Shown: positions 23,401-36,371 of the stretch, piece by piece
Layout of the letters: each line of letters begins with the position of its first letter
Numbering within the stretch: the stretch's first letter is position 1
NCBI GenBank assembly: GCA_013398055.1
Contig: VZRS01007670.1
Location: 434,001 to 498,000 of the forward strand
Source: Ifrita kowaldi
Lineage: Eukaryota > Chordata > Aves > Passeriformes > Cinclosomatidae
Length of the DNA: 64,000 nt
Reading direction: 5' to 3'
The notes under the pieces: generated by a model
What the model saw: only the letters and a program-made list of their open reading frames with translations
Database searches by the model: none
Told to the model about the DNA's origin: nothing
Made by a program: the position numbers and the translations under genes

Positions 23401-25363
23401 TCCCATTTGAAAAACTATATAATTCACTTAAATAGTCTCAGCACCATAAGTATATCATGAGATTAGTAAAAGCTTCTATACTTGGTGACTTAAAGAGCTA
23501 AATTAAAGAGCTCTCTGTTGGTATAGTCTTCACTATAGTATGAATAAATAAATATCAAAAAAGGTGTTATTGATGGTAATATTCCTTCTTTGTCTTTTTA
23601 GCTATTTGCTTTTTCCTGTAATTGCCTGTACTATGGATTATTCTTGCAAAAAGAAAGTTAGAAGGAAATAATTTTTCTCTCTTTACCTTACCTGGGCTTG
23701 GCAAAACACAGGTATTTAATCCAGGTTTCCTCACAGGGCAACAGAGAAGCCTAAGGCGTATTAGCCCTGCCCACCCCTCACCCCATTCCAAAACTGTATT
23801 TAAAGTATTACTTTATTTCTGTTATTTGACAGACTGTGTTTTAGGAGCATATTTAAACAATGCTGCAATTCAAGCAATGGGAGTAGGAATCTCATATGAC
23901 ATTTATAGAACCAGTGCAGCCTATTCAGTATTGAGAAGATTTTATAGCAGTATCTTGTCTCCCAAGGCTGCATTGGAAATACAAAGTACATCAGCTTTTC
24001 AACCTGCAAATTACTTCTGTAAACATCACATTAACAATTAAAAAAAAGCTCACAATTGTGGGGAAAATGTAGCAAGCAATGATGAAACTTCCACCTACTT
24101 TTATACAGTCTTAGGCTTGGTAGTCAGCAAAAATGTTCAATATTAGTCTGCTTTTAACTGATAAATTAGAATGATGAATCGTGTATGATATAACTAATAT
24201 GAATTGTGCTGATTCCTAACCAAATCCAAATGCAGTTTATAGAGGTAAAATTCTAGAATATTTCTGAGTTCTTGTGATCATTGGAAATAAGTGTGAAAAA
24301 ATCCTGTTACCTAGTTGTGAAAAATCAGTAGTTAAACCATTAGATTAGTAATACTGTGACATATGTCTTAATTGATTTACTCACTTCATTGTGAAAGACT
24401 TTTTTAATGTTAATATTCATGTATTTTATCTTGAAATAAATGTAATTATAAATTCTGACACAAGTATTGTTTGCATAGCAATTGGTCACAAAGAGTAATT
24501 CATTAATATTCAATGAAGTGTTAATATGTGCGGAGCCTAGAGCAATTGTAAACTTCATTTTGACTTTAGATGGAAATTTGTTGCAGTGCAAATCTGTGTA
24601 TAATTGTATTAATCAGTCCCAAAGAGTATTTGAGGTTGAAACTTATATTGTTCTTTTATGTTCGACCTACAGTGGTGCAATATTTAATTATTATCATGAC
24701 AGAGAATAGGTTTTCTAATATTCTTAACATCCTACTGCACAAATATAATTAGAAGCAACTGGGTTATATTATGAAGCCTTTGTTTTCTTTCTTATTTATT
24801 ACCTGAGTAATTTCTTGTTTATTACCTGAGTTACAAATTCAGAAGGATTTTTCACTCTAATTTCTGTTAGAAGCTTGAGAAAAAAGAGAGAAGGATATAA
24901 TGAAGTTATTTTTGAGAGGAACATTTTCAGAGAAACATCTGTCCCTAATTTTTGGGGATCTTTACTAGACTGTGAATATAAAACCTATTTATTTTGTTTT
25001 AAAGTAAGTAGGACTTTTTTTTTATGCATCTAAACAGCTGAAAATGGGTAGAGTTGCACGTTGGCAGCTACGAGCAACTGCTTATATTAGGCTTAAATTA
25101 GCACACTTTGGAAGCGGAAGTAGGCAAGTGAATCCCTGAGCTTTGTGATAATATAGATTTCTCTACTTTTCCTAGGTAGTTCAGTGGGAAATACACAGTA
25201 AGGTAACATAAATCAAATATCAAGCTCAAAAGGGTGCTTCTCTCAAGCTACTATTGACCTGTGTTATACGATTATAAAATATACAAAAGTAATGCTGAGC
25301 GTGCTGCACACTGAGGGTGCATAGAACCTTGCCATTGCAGCTGCTGACCTTCTTTCAGACCCT
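20481..25363. other. A/T-rich non-coding DNA, no gene seen
   Basis: No exon or RNA gene is recognisable. The longest frame (plus strand, 23622-24041, 139 codons) has no recognisable domain. A 23-bp partial duplication lies at 24795-24831. Confidence 0.55.
24795..24831. repeat. 23-bp partial tandem duplication
   Basis: TTTATTACCTGAGT starts at 24795 and again at 24818, giving one full 23-base unit and a 14-base partial copy, without mismatch. Confidence 0.85.
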
Positions 25364-25636
25364 ATCATAGACTCACAGAATCATTTAGGTTGGAAAAGCC
25401 CTGTAAGATCATTGAGTCCAAACACTAACCCAGCACTGCCAATCCACCACTAAACCATGTCCTGAGTGCCACAGCCACTTGTCTTTTAAGTACCTCCAGG
25501 GTAGATGGCTCAACCAGTTCCTGGGGCGGCCTGTTCCAAAGCTCCATAACTCTTTCCATGACAATTTTTTTTTCCCTAATATTTAATCTAAACTTCCCCT
25601 GGCACAACCTGAGTCCATTTCCTCTTGCGCTATATT
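25364..25636 (-). mobile_element. CR1 LINE, 5'-truncated 3' end
   Basis: The left edge is the reverse complement of the CR1 3' tail (ATCATAGACTCACAGAATCA), followed by TTTAGGTTGGAAAAGCCC. The CCCAGCACTGCCAATCC segment aligns with the copy at 8523. The element lies on the minus strand with its 3' end at 25364 and is truncated near 25636, shorter than the 8523 copy. It is a dead 3' fragment. Confidence 0.92.
25425..25607 (-). pseudogene. CR1 ORF2 C-terminal remnant
   Basis: The 60-codon minus-strand frame contains the final part of CR1 ORF2. CQGKFRLNIRE is followed by MELWNRPPQELVEPSTLEV and VALRTW, matching the family pattern (RFRLDIRKNFF...WNRLP...VE-P-LE-F). A T-run and an extra charged residue stretch disturb the RKNFF part, a sign of decay. 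Nothing upstream of this C-terminal tail remains. Confidence 0.85.
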
Positions 25637-28600
25637 GTTTCTAGATTGTCAGGAGAAAAACGAAAATTAAGAGAGAGCAAAAGGTACATACACTGCAGAA
25701 ATGCCCATATTACCAAAAACAATTTGGGAGATCAGCAAGTAGGGATACCTGCAGTTCTCAGCAGTTCTTCCTGGAAGATTACTACCTGCTGAGAAGAAGA
25801 AAAGCTTGTATCACTGTAGGAGGACATCACGGAAGTAGGTCAAATGCCCACAGGTGACTGACCAATATGGATATGTTAATACATGCTTCTTGCTCATACA
25901 TTTTCTTTCTGTTGGTTAGGGGTTTGGTTTTTTTCTTTTTTTTTTTTTCCCTTTTTTTAAAATAATAGCTTAGTAGTGGACTCCTTGCAACTTGCCAGCC
26001 ATCTGTCATTTAGCAGAAGTCTTTTGATAGCAGACTACTTCCAGTATGTTAATCCCTGCTTGTTATTCAATTCAACTACTCAATTGCCTGACCTTTAGTA
26101 GTAAAAACTGCATACGGTATTTTCACATGAAAGGATAACCTAAAGAAGTCTTATTTGAAAATGGTATTTCGTGATAGAGCAGTTAACTGAGTTGCCAGAT
26201 TTGACAAACTAGGATTGTTGTTTTTGAAGTTGTAAGAAATGTAGTTTATTTTCATTTTTTAAAGGTATTCTGAAAAGGTAATTTAATTCATTGACCTGTT
26301 ACAAAATATAGATCTTAATGGCTTGTTTACATTTCTGCATTCCAGTTATGATTAACAGGAGTAGTTTATTTAGGGAGAACTGATCAAAAGAATGTAGGAA
26401 TTTTTCATAAAATGAAAAATGGAAGCAGCGATGGAGTTTATGAGGACTCCGGTGTTTAACAGCCATGAGCTTTTTGTTTCATTTGGAAAAAAAACCCCTG
26501 TAAAATAATTTCAGCACAAATACAGATTCATATCATGTTTTCAGAGCCAAAGTATACAGATTACATTAAGCTTTCACTATTATCTGGCTTCAAGCTTTTT
26601 GATTCTGTGTTCAAGATGGTAGAAATGCAGTTCTGAGCTGTTATTTCGAACACTCCAAAGTTTATAATTTTTTGCATCTAAAATCCCATGTTGATTTAAC
26701 ACATAAGAAAACTTTGATCTTGTCTGATCATATCTCAGTAGCAGCTGCCTAGGGGGTCTTTTGTACAGACATACCACCCAAATCTGTTTCTCTATCAATA
26801 AAATGAGATTCTGTTTAACATCAGTTAGGTTATGCCCATTTATTTTGGTAGACTATTTGCCCCACAGGATTTATCACAGGAGCTTCAGCTTTGCATTTCC
26901 TTTATCACTCATGCTAGAGAATACTGTTTTTGTCCAATTTGAATTGGATTTCTCCTGCAGAAGACAGAACTGCTTTTTTAGCTGACCTTTCAAATCAGTT
27001 CTGATATGTCCAGTTGAAAAAAAATCTCTCATAAAAATATTCCTTGATTCAAACCTGTCCCATTGTATATAACTCCTCCCACACCTCTGAAAACAAACTA
27101 ACTAACCATAAAAAAAGGTAAAACAAGAGGAACTGTGAAATGTCACTCCAGATGTTGTATCATTTTAACACTGTGTCATGTACATACTGTAAAGATCTCC
27201 TTAACTCTTCCAGTGCCACTTGCTTACCTGTAACTTAATTACATGATATTTTCAAACAAGTCTATACCCTTGTCCTGTTTCCCTTTTCACATCCAAGGTG
27301 TGTGGCTGGTGAACAGCAGGTCTCCCCAGTTTACTTTTCAGGTGGGAGACAGGTTTGACTTGGCAATGCTGCCAACAGCTAAAGCAGGCTGAGGGCACAG
27401 CTTAACTGGCTGTCACTAATTGAAGGGAGAAGACTAATGGCTACATGTAATATTTCCACAGTAATGAGAGCACTGCGCTGACACTGCTGTGTTGCTCTGT
27501 GAGAGACTTAAATGTTTTACAGGGATGGCAAGGCAGTACCATTCTCAACCCCCTCCACCCACACAGCCTCAATGTCATAATGTAGTGAACAAGCTGACTT
27601 GGCTGAGGAATTTCAAGCAGCTTCTTTTCATATTCAAAAACGGGAAGAAAATTGGGCCTGGTGGAAAAGCACTGGCCAGCTACAACTCAGTGCCAAGACC
27701 ACCACTTAACCAACATCTAATGACAATCAAAAAAATGTCTCCATGCAGACAACAGTAATTGCAGAGTCCTGGTGATGCCATGTTAACACGACTGCTTACA
27801 TTACTTTTTAAGATATGCTACTTTTGTGACAGAGACATGGCTTCCCCAATAAATAACTAATGCAGCAAATTTTGTGTGAAGAGGAGTAGAGGAAGAACCC
27901 ACCCCAATGAGCTCAGTGTGGAAGGGAAAGTCTGGACAGCATCTGCCATCTCCCATCAGAAAAATGAACAGGTTTCATTTAGGAAGCTGAAACAAATCAT
28001 TGCAATATAACAGGGGAGAGAGCAGAATTATCTCTTTAGAGTTTCCAAAAGGTGTTGTTAAATAGCTCCAGTCTGCGCTCAGATTTAGTATAAAATATTT
28101 TTTCTCAGTCATACAGTATATTCTGGCTTAGAAATTCATTTTGTCAACATGAGCATGTTTACTGTTGCTTTCAAACTCTCTAACTAACTGGCTTGGCAGA
28201 CAGGCAGCTCAGCTACGGAGAAATGTGGCTCAGCAGCTGCATCTGTCTGCCTGCTTCATAAAAGGAAAGGAGGAGAAATCATCTGAAACTTTATAGCTGC
28301 TCAGGGCAGTCTCACTGATCATTGTCCACCCTTACACATGTCCTACTCTAAGGAAAGTAATGAAGATGCTAATAAGGTATGAATGGTGTATTATGATGCA
28401 TGAGTTAGAAAAAGAAGAGGAGGGTGTGTTATTCCAGGTAATTTGGACAGGATTATACATTCAGATAACTATCAGGAAGACATTCAGCTAATTCAGAAAA
28501 TTTACCTTTGTAATCTGTTCTCATTGTGTTCCTTCAGACCTGAAGACATTAAGCTTTTAACAACCAAAACACTACAATTACAAAGCCTTTGCCAAGATTT

Positions 28601-31143
28601 TAACATAGAAATGATTTTGTAACATTCATTTGGCCATCCCTTGTTATTGAACTCATAAAGTACTCCTTCCAGGCCAAGGACAAGCCATAGGTGACATAAA
28701 TGCTTTTTAATTACTATCTTATCATGAGAGGAAAAACAGTGTTTATGTGCCAAAGAACCATCAAGGTCATATATTTTGTGGAAGAATATAGATATCAGAT
28801 CACATAAGGGTACTTGCTAGGTATTACCTCTTCCATTTGGTCCTATTGCAAGACTTGAAACTGTTTCATATTTTAGGATGCAGTTGCTGATTAAGGCAAA
28901 TATTTGAACATGCTTTAAACGCTATTCCAGGGGAAAACCTTTTTCTTTCTACTACTCCAACTTAAGAGCCATTAGCTTATTACATTTTCTCACAGCACTA
29001 TTGTGACGTCACCACTGCATCAGTATCTTTCTCTTTTCTGACTTTGTTCCTGTATATCTATGGAATAATTCTTAGCTGCACTGGTAGATCAGAGGCATGT
29101 GCTCTGTGCCACTATTTATTTGTATATTTGTATATTTTAATAAGAAGTATGGACTAACAAATTGTACTTTCTGGGAAAGAAAATTTAAACCCCAAAATCT
29201 TTAAACTAACCCCCTTCTTTGTCACTAAGAGATAAATTAAGCCTGGATTTTTATGCTATATGTATTTATTAATAATTCTATAGTCAAATTGTCTGATGAA
29301 CAACTTTATCAATGAAATGCAATTTAGTATTATTGGAGACATTACTCCTGTTTTTAGAGATTAGAAGTAAGCTGCTTGTGGGGTATGTCTGGACAAAGCA
29401 CAAGAACTGGTGTTTATATGCATGCAGGGTGCAGAGATTGCAGACGTTTGTTTGACAGTTATTTGCTGTAACATTTAAAAAAAAGTGGTAGGATGTTACT
29501 GATAAAAAATTTTGTATGAGGGGCAGTTACTGAATTTATATAGGATGAGGTATTCACAGAATTATGGTTGAAGGACACATAGAATGGTTTGAAGAGGTGG
29601 GATACCCCTACCTGTTCTTTACTGTAAATCTCAACCTCAATCCACAAAGATTGTTAGAGCCTCTGAAGGGGCTGGCTGATAGTGGTGACTGTTATCCTAA
29701 AAAACAGATGGCAAAGTGAGTGACACCTATAAATGTGCAGGCTGTGTTACTTCACTGACAAGATGCTAAGCCCTTCTGGCACTAAAGTAAAAAGACAGGT
29801 GTTTTTGACACAAAAAAAGGAGTATTGAAACTATGCCTCAAGCCATGTGGAGAGTCAGAGCCAATTTTTCAAGTAAAAGTAACTAAAAATCTAAATTGGG
29901 GTATACATGTGAAAGCACGACAGCTTCAGACCTTTCCCATCAATAAGTTTTTGACGAGTTCTAGTGCCTGTCTTGTGCCTGTAGAATTAGCTGATCGCCT
30001 TTCAAATTAAACTTTAATTTTCAAGGTTTGAATAGATGGTAGCTTTGCTCTGGAAATCTTGTGCAGCTCATTTCCAAATGAATGAAATGGCAAGCAGTGT
30101 TTTTGGACTTCCCTTTAAGTTTGGTGATAGAATTCTTCAATTGCCTTTTGGTCTGCCTTAAATACAGTATGAAGTTAATCAATTATTCATATACCACACA
30201 TTATAATTGTAATTAACAATGTCAGGTTTAGAAATTCATGTGGCCAACAGGGAAGCCACAATGATGTAAAAAACAATGTAACGAGAATACTTACTTTAGA
30301 ATCCATTATCACTTCAACAGATTACTTTATTTGAAAGGGAATGGAAGTTAATAGCATTTCATCTACTTTCTTGAATGTAGTGGTATTCTTTTTCATAACC
30401 AATGAAAATAAACTTTCAATAATTGAGCACTACCAGATGGTAAAATCTCCAGTGCAATTTTTTCTCAGAGAAATTAGGCTTCTATCTTTTTTCCTGCTTT
30501 CAAATTTAAGACACCTAGTTACATTTATGGATGAAAGGAAGCTGTTAAGTAATAAAAACTTCATCGGGTATTCACCAAAATACAATGCAGTGGAACCCAC
30601 TTGAAAAAAAAAGAGAAAAAAATGTGTAAAAATGCAAAAGACGTAAAATATGCAATAAAAATGAGTAAAAAATACAGTGAAATGGGCCTTCTGTTTGTTC
30701 CCATGAAGTGAAAAGGATCACCTCCAGGAGTTAAAAACTTTCTTTTAATTTATTTGTATGACAAGACTTTTATGCGTCGAGTAGTCTACTTCTGGTTTTC
30801 AACAAGTACAATATCCATTACAGTATACTACAATAATTAGTGCCAGATTATCTTGTCCTATTTCTCCCTTTTCCTTTATTTAGCCAGCATAGTCATCTTC
30901 TTGGCAAATAGTCTTCTTGCACATCTTTGCACAGATTTGTTTCAGCTGGATAATTTGCTATCAGAGTCCTGGTGAAAACCATGTGTCCAGCGCTACATGT
31001 AACTGATTGCAGCACACTTTACCAATGTGTGCTGGGGGAATTGAACAAGTTGTGATTAGAGGGTATAGTTATTTCAGTGACAGGTGCAGAATAACACATG
31101 CAATGAATGACCATTTGCCCATTAAAATAAACCATAAGAGCAC
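25637..31143. other. A/T-rich non-coding DNA, no gene seen
   Basis: No exon or RNA gene is recognisable. There are T runs near 25930-25960 and an A-rich stretch at 30604-30650. An 89-codon frame at 27489-27758 includes a short proline run but no recognisable domain. A few bases near 29553-29600 recall a CR1 tail, too weakly to annotate. Confidence 0.55.
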
Positions 31144-31165
31144 TGTGCCGGTTTGGCCAAAATCT
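31144..31165 (+). mobile_element. LTR-like terminus running into an assembly N
   Basis: TGTGCCGGTTTGGCC begins at 31144. It resembles the start (TGTGCTGGTTTTGGCT form) of the avian LTR whose other-strand copy ends at 34685 with AGCCAAAACCAACAC. The match covers only about 20 bases and then meets the N at 31166; the sequence beyond the N does not continue the LTR. It may be the edge of an LTR lost in an assembly gap, or a chance match. Confidence 0.35.
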
Positions 31166-31166
31166 N
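31166..31166. other. Assembly ambiguity (single N)
   Basis: A single N lies between AAAATCT and CTTTATTTTATTG. Together with the LTR-like bases to its left it may hide unresolved repeat sequence. Confidence 0.95.
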
Positions 31167-34100
31167 CTTTATTTTATTGTTATGTTCTTATCCAGTGTCA
31201 ATGATAGGAAAGTGATACTTAACATAAAAAACCATTTTTTTGTCCTAAAGAAGGCAGCACCAGAGAAAGCACAGCTCCGTTGTCTTCTCTTGGGATAGTC
31301 ACATAGACTGAAGATATCTTTTCAAGATTTTTGTCTTTCTTCCTTTTCCATTTGAACTACATTGGATAACATCCTTGAGTGTAGGTACTGGAGATAGAGA
31401 CTTCTCTCACCTCAGTCTGTGCTTGTACTGTTAGGCTACCTCATTTGCTTTATTTTCATGACTAAGAATGCTGCATTCTTGATTTTACAAGAGATTTCTA
31501 TAGGAAGAGTAGAGAATATTGATATTCTATCCTGGCGATCAGAGCTTCCTTACGGACTGGAAGGACCAGGTTTTCTGTTTCTTGAGTAGCTGTCATAACA
31601 ACAAAATTACTGTGCTAAAGCCAGCCACCATAACCACCTACTTTCCTGCTAGCCATGTTTAAAAAACCAAATAAATATTTTTTTAGGGATGACTGTAATT
31701 TACTGGATTTCACTTACTGACATTCAAGTGAATGCTTATTCAAGAAACAGGTTTATTTTCAGTCAGAAGTATAGGTATGGTGAAACTTACATGGTTTTAC
31801 TGCAATTGTTAATACTATTGTCTCTTTCCTGTTTGTTTTTTTTTTTTTATTATTTTTCCTTGCTGTTTATGCACTTCTGTTATGCACAAGACTGTTTCAG
31901 TTGTGTGTTTAAGCATCATACACTACTGAAGCACATCTCAGAATATTTCTTTTAGTTTGGACTTGCTTGCTTGCTTCTTCATAAAGTGCATAATATGTTG
32001 ATACGTTTGATAGATGACTCTTCTTCTTCTAACCCTCAGATAGTTTATTTATGTTTTAATCGTTTGCCAGCCAATAAGTGTCAAAAATGTAGTATTGCTC
32101 ATGAAAAAGTAATTTCCATTTTATGTCTTGTAATTTTTGCTAACAGCAACATGGAACAAGGGACTTGTTTCTCAGCCATCATCTCTTGTAAGGCTGTGAT
32201 GTGCATATGGATGTCTTTTGGATAAATGTCAAATTTGAAGTATTCTGTGATGCTAGTTCTTTTTCAGTAGCTGCAGACTTTCATCCATATCATCATTCAG
32301 TGTATTTCATGACTAACTAGAGGGAAATTCATCATTGGAAGATATGAGTTTTCAATTTCACCTGAAAGGGCACTGGACTGCTTCTCCATCTGTCTTCTGT
32401 GTTTCATCCTGCTTGGTTTGCTAGACCCAGCTTTCAGTGAATGTGATTGTTCCCTGTATGCCAAGACTTCTGGTGAAATAAAGTCCTTCACTGCATGAGA
32501 AGTCATATTGTCTATAGGATGTTTCTAAGACTTCAACAAAGTGCATAAACTTTAAAGTATAAAATTCTCTCTGACCTGTTTCCTTAATGGTGCCCTGTTT
32601 TCACCAAGGCACCCATCTCACATCACGGAATGTGAAGTTGGAGAACAGAGTTTTAGATTCATATAATATACAGTCATTTAAGCCTCCTCTGTAGTCAGGG
32701 TAGTGATACAACTGGATCTGAGGATAAATTCTGAAAGGCTAGGTGGTCATTTACATCTGGAACTCTGTGGGTTTTCTCCAAAAGCTAGCAGCTAAGGACA
32801 TTTATGTAGTTTACACTAGGTGACTTAAGATGTGACATCTAAAATTATATTTAATAAAGACTATGTTTGAATCAAATTCCATTTCACTGACTTCTGTCCT
32901 TCTATATTCTAAAGACATTGAACTGCCCTTTGTAATGTTTCTGTAAGAAGCAGAAATGTTTCATTAAGAGTGGGAAATTTCTAGAAATTATTAATTATAT
33001 CACTATTTTTAAAAATTAATTCCCAGCTACTTGGCATTTGGTAGTCTATGGAGTAATTGATTGTCCTGTCAGACAAATCTAAGTTTGGGGATGTCTGACT
33101 TGGGCAAAATTTAATTACTCAAAATGAAGTTTGTAAAGGTCATAAAGTCTAATGGATAGTATTTTTCGCATGGGGAAATATTTTAAGAGATTTTAAGCAA
33201 TCCCCAATGGTTTGTGTCTTGATTTTCTTTCTTATTTGTGTGATGGCACATTAGCATTACGTTCCACTCTCTACCACTCTTCCTTACCAAGCACTTCCTT
33301 ACCTTGCAATTTTCTTTTAAATGTAGATGGAGATACTGATGAAATATAACAGAACCTCCTGGATTGCTGATACTTCCATTGACTTCCATCCTAGTGTTTG
33401 CTAATCTCCGTGCCATATAATTTTACAACTGATTCCCCGTCCAGATAAAATATATTCTCTTGAAATGTTGTATCTTGAATCTGTCTGTGATAAGACTTAA
33501 TCTACCATTTGTGCTCCTTAATGAAGTCATGCATTTCTATAAAATTATTTAATAATTTCATATTCTTTACACAGTATAAATTATTTACACATAAGTTTAT
33601 GCTGAAATCAACCTCAGAAACAAAATTTCTAATTACATTTTATTAGATTACTGTGTAGAATAGTATTAAGCCATTACTTATATTGACAAAAATGTTAACT
33701 TCAATTTGTTTGAGCAATGGAATGACACCTGTGCATCAATATTACCTCTTAAGGAATGTTGATCCTGCCATGTGCACAGACATTATGTAGGTTTCATCTA
33801 GTTCAGTATTTCACCAAATAAAATTGCTAACATATCAGTGATACTATTTCATGGTTTTTCTTGTTTATAAAGACAGGAGAGGACGTGATAGTCTGACATG
33901 CAACTCTCCATTACAAAGGCTGGAGGGTTTCCTCTTATTGATTGCCCCTTTAATTTGTCTCTCTTTTAGAAGAAAATATTTTTACTTTAAAAATTATCAA
34001 TTAAAGTGAATCTCTGAGAAAGGTTTTAAATTTTATTTCAACAATTGAACTTACTGTTTAAATAACATTAATGGCTTTTATTTTTATATGTTGAATTTTG

Positions 34101-34419
34101 TAGTCATTTAATCTTGGTGTACTTGTGTTTGCCAGACTAAAGCATCTCCTATCAGAAAATTCTTAATCAAAGGTTATTGTTTGAGTTTTTTGAGATTCTC
34201 ACAAGGGCAGGTCTTGAACCTCGAAGCTGTCTTCTATTTTTCTGTTAACCACCTCACTCTAATAGTTTTCTTCCTGATGTAAAGACAAACACTGTGTTCT
34301 ACTAATGGTCAACCCTGCATGCAGTAAAAAACCCTAATGCATGGTTAAATTTCAATAGGGAAATCTGCAATAACTATATAAGTATTTTGAATATAACCTA
34401 AGTGTTCTTGTTTGCTGTC
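31167..34419. other. A/T-rich non-coding DNA, no gene seen
   Basis: No exon, RNA gene or clear transposon is visible. The block has T runs near 31838 and frames below 90 codons without recognisable motifs. Confidence 0.55.
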
Positions 34420-34685
34420 TGTCATGGCTTAACCCCAGCCAGCAACTCAGCCCCGTGCGAACACTCACTGACTCCTCCCTGGGGGGATAGAGGAGAGAAT
34501 TGGAAGAGTGAAAATGAGAAAACTTGTGGGTTAAGTCTCATAGATAAAGCCAAAGCCACATGTTCTTGCACAGCAAAACAAGGAATTAACTCTGTAGCCT
34601 GCCCTGAATTAGCAACACTGTTTCTCCATGGCCAGATACTGGCTACTGTGGAGAAAGTGAACTCTACCCCAGCCAAAACCAACAC
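34420..34685 (-). mobile_element. Compact solo LTR of an avian endogenous retrovirus
   Basis: The block starts TGTCATGGCTTAACCCCAGC and ends near CCCCAGCCAAAACCAACAC. On the minus strand that reads as an LTR opening with GTGTTGGTTTTGGCTGGG and closing with CCATGACA. The left module aligns with the fragment at 3633-3895 (shared GGGATAG, GGAAGAGT, AAAATGAG-type blocks), but the middle is shorter, so an internal deletion is likely. A six-base flank GCTGTC (34414-34419) and GCGGTC (34686-34691) could be an imperfect target-site duplication. No retroviral genes flank it. The 108- and 87-codon frames through it are not host genes. Confidence 0.7.
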
Positions 34686-36302
34686 GCGGTCTTGTATTTG
34701 GAGCTCATGTTCAGCTGATTTTCTGTAACAGTCCTCTAATCCTCCTGGACATTAATATTTCCCCAGCTGTGTAAACATGCTCTGCAAGGGGTTCTGTTTG
34801 TTCATTAACCACCATCACTCCCATTCCACATTTAATTGTTTTGTTTTGGGTTTTTTTTTGTATCTGATCATGTTAAAATACATAGTTTCATTGATCCCAG
34901 ATTCCAGTGTGATTCAGAATTCCTCCTAATCAGTCACTTTTTTTGTTTATTCACTTTCCACTGATCCTTATTTCATCTGTCAACTTCATCCCTTCTTTCT
35001 TTGTTTTACCCATTCATAAAAATCTGAAATCACAGGGCCAGGATTTGGGACCTTATGGATACCAGTAGAAAGAAATTTGCTTGATAATGAATCTGTATTT
35101 GCCTTTACATTTTAATAATTCCTAAGTAGCCATTTTTATTTATTTATTTCATGTCAATAACTACTATTTTTTTATTTACGTATTGTTGTATGTAATGAAA
35201 TGTTGTCAAAAAGAATAGTATTAGTTTGGTAGAATTTGTTTTCCATTAATCCATGTTACATTATTTTCTTCCTACTCATGTCTGCCTTATTTTTTTGTAT
35301 CCAAATTCATACAGATGGAATTCCTACAGTATTACTTTTCTTAAAATTAGAATGGAGTTGGCTTCTAAAGCTTTCTATTCTTCTTCATTTTTTTTTTCTA
35401 TGAAAAAAACACCAAACTATGAAATATTTTTTCTCTGTGTCACCTATTTTATTCGTTTTATGTTTAGTCCACTATGCCAGTCACACTATGGTTGTTTTGA
35501 ATTTAATATCTACTTCTAAATACTGTTTTCCCTTCTATTCCAAGCTACATTTTTAAAATGAGTACTGCTGCCTTTCCTGGTCATTGTATGTTTTGGGATC
35601 TAGGAAAACATTTTTTTTCTTATCTGAATTTGATCCATTGAAAGGTATCTACTGTCTGTATGGTGTCACGTTTGCATGTTTATGTACTCTGCTCATCGCT
35701 GAACTAAGTTTTTAGCATGGAACACAAACTAGAATTTGGGACAATAAACATTTCTTATTCATAGTACTGAAAGATCAGAGATCTTCCCAAGAGCATATTA
35801 TGAATAAAATATTCAGCACAAAGCTCTGCATAAAATTACAGTGCAGCTTCCAGTGCATTAGGACAGTCTGTTCCTGATTCATCCATACAGAACTGTCCCC
35901 AACTCAGTTTATATGAAGACATTGAGAAGCACTTATTTCTTCCCTGAATAACCCTAAATGTATCACATTGAAGATGGAAAAAATGTTGGTGGTCTTAGCA
36001 TAAATATAGCACTGTCTCTGCAGCCCTCCACTCTTGCAAACGAGCACAGGACTCTGTAATGATCACAGCTATTCGTGACCTCTTTTATTATTGTGTTATT
36101 TCCAAAACAGCTTAAAACATTTGGCATCATGACTGTAAATTGGCATAGTATTCCATGAGGTGATGAAGGTTGTAACCTATTCAGTCAAGTATGATAATTC
36201 AGTTAACTTTTTTAGGCATAAAATCTGTGAGTTTGTAATAACACTGCTCAAAAGTATAATACCATTAAGCATGTACGAAGCTATTTTCCTTGACTTCTAT
36301 CT

Positions 36303-36371
36303 GCAGGTTTTCAGGTTTTTGGTTTATTTGGTTTTTTGTTTGGTTGTTTGGTTTGTTGTTTTTTTTTTTAA
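36303..36371. repeat. G/T-rich low-complexity tract
   Basis: Irregular GGTTT and TTTG units ending in a T run. Low-complexity DNA; no function assigned. Confidence 0.8.

Noticed and set aside
23622..24041. 139-codon plus-strand frame
   Set aside because: No recognisable motif, family resemblance or promoter. A GLGKT-like string is not in a P-loop context, since the rest of the Walker A pattern is absent.
27489..27758. 89-codon plus-strand frame with a proline run
   Set aside because: The proline run comes from a C-rich simple stretch; no known family or splice context.
29553..29600. CACAGAATTATGGTTGAAGGACA followed by TAGAATGGTTTGAAG, reminiscent of a CR1 tail
   Set aside because: Only two short words match and the conserved bases that should follow are absent.
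34402..34728. 108-codon plus-strand frame and its 87-codon minus-strand partner
   Set aside because: Both lie in the solo LTR at 34420-34685; the frame is open only because the LTR is G/C-richer.
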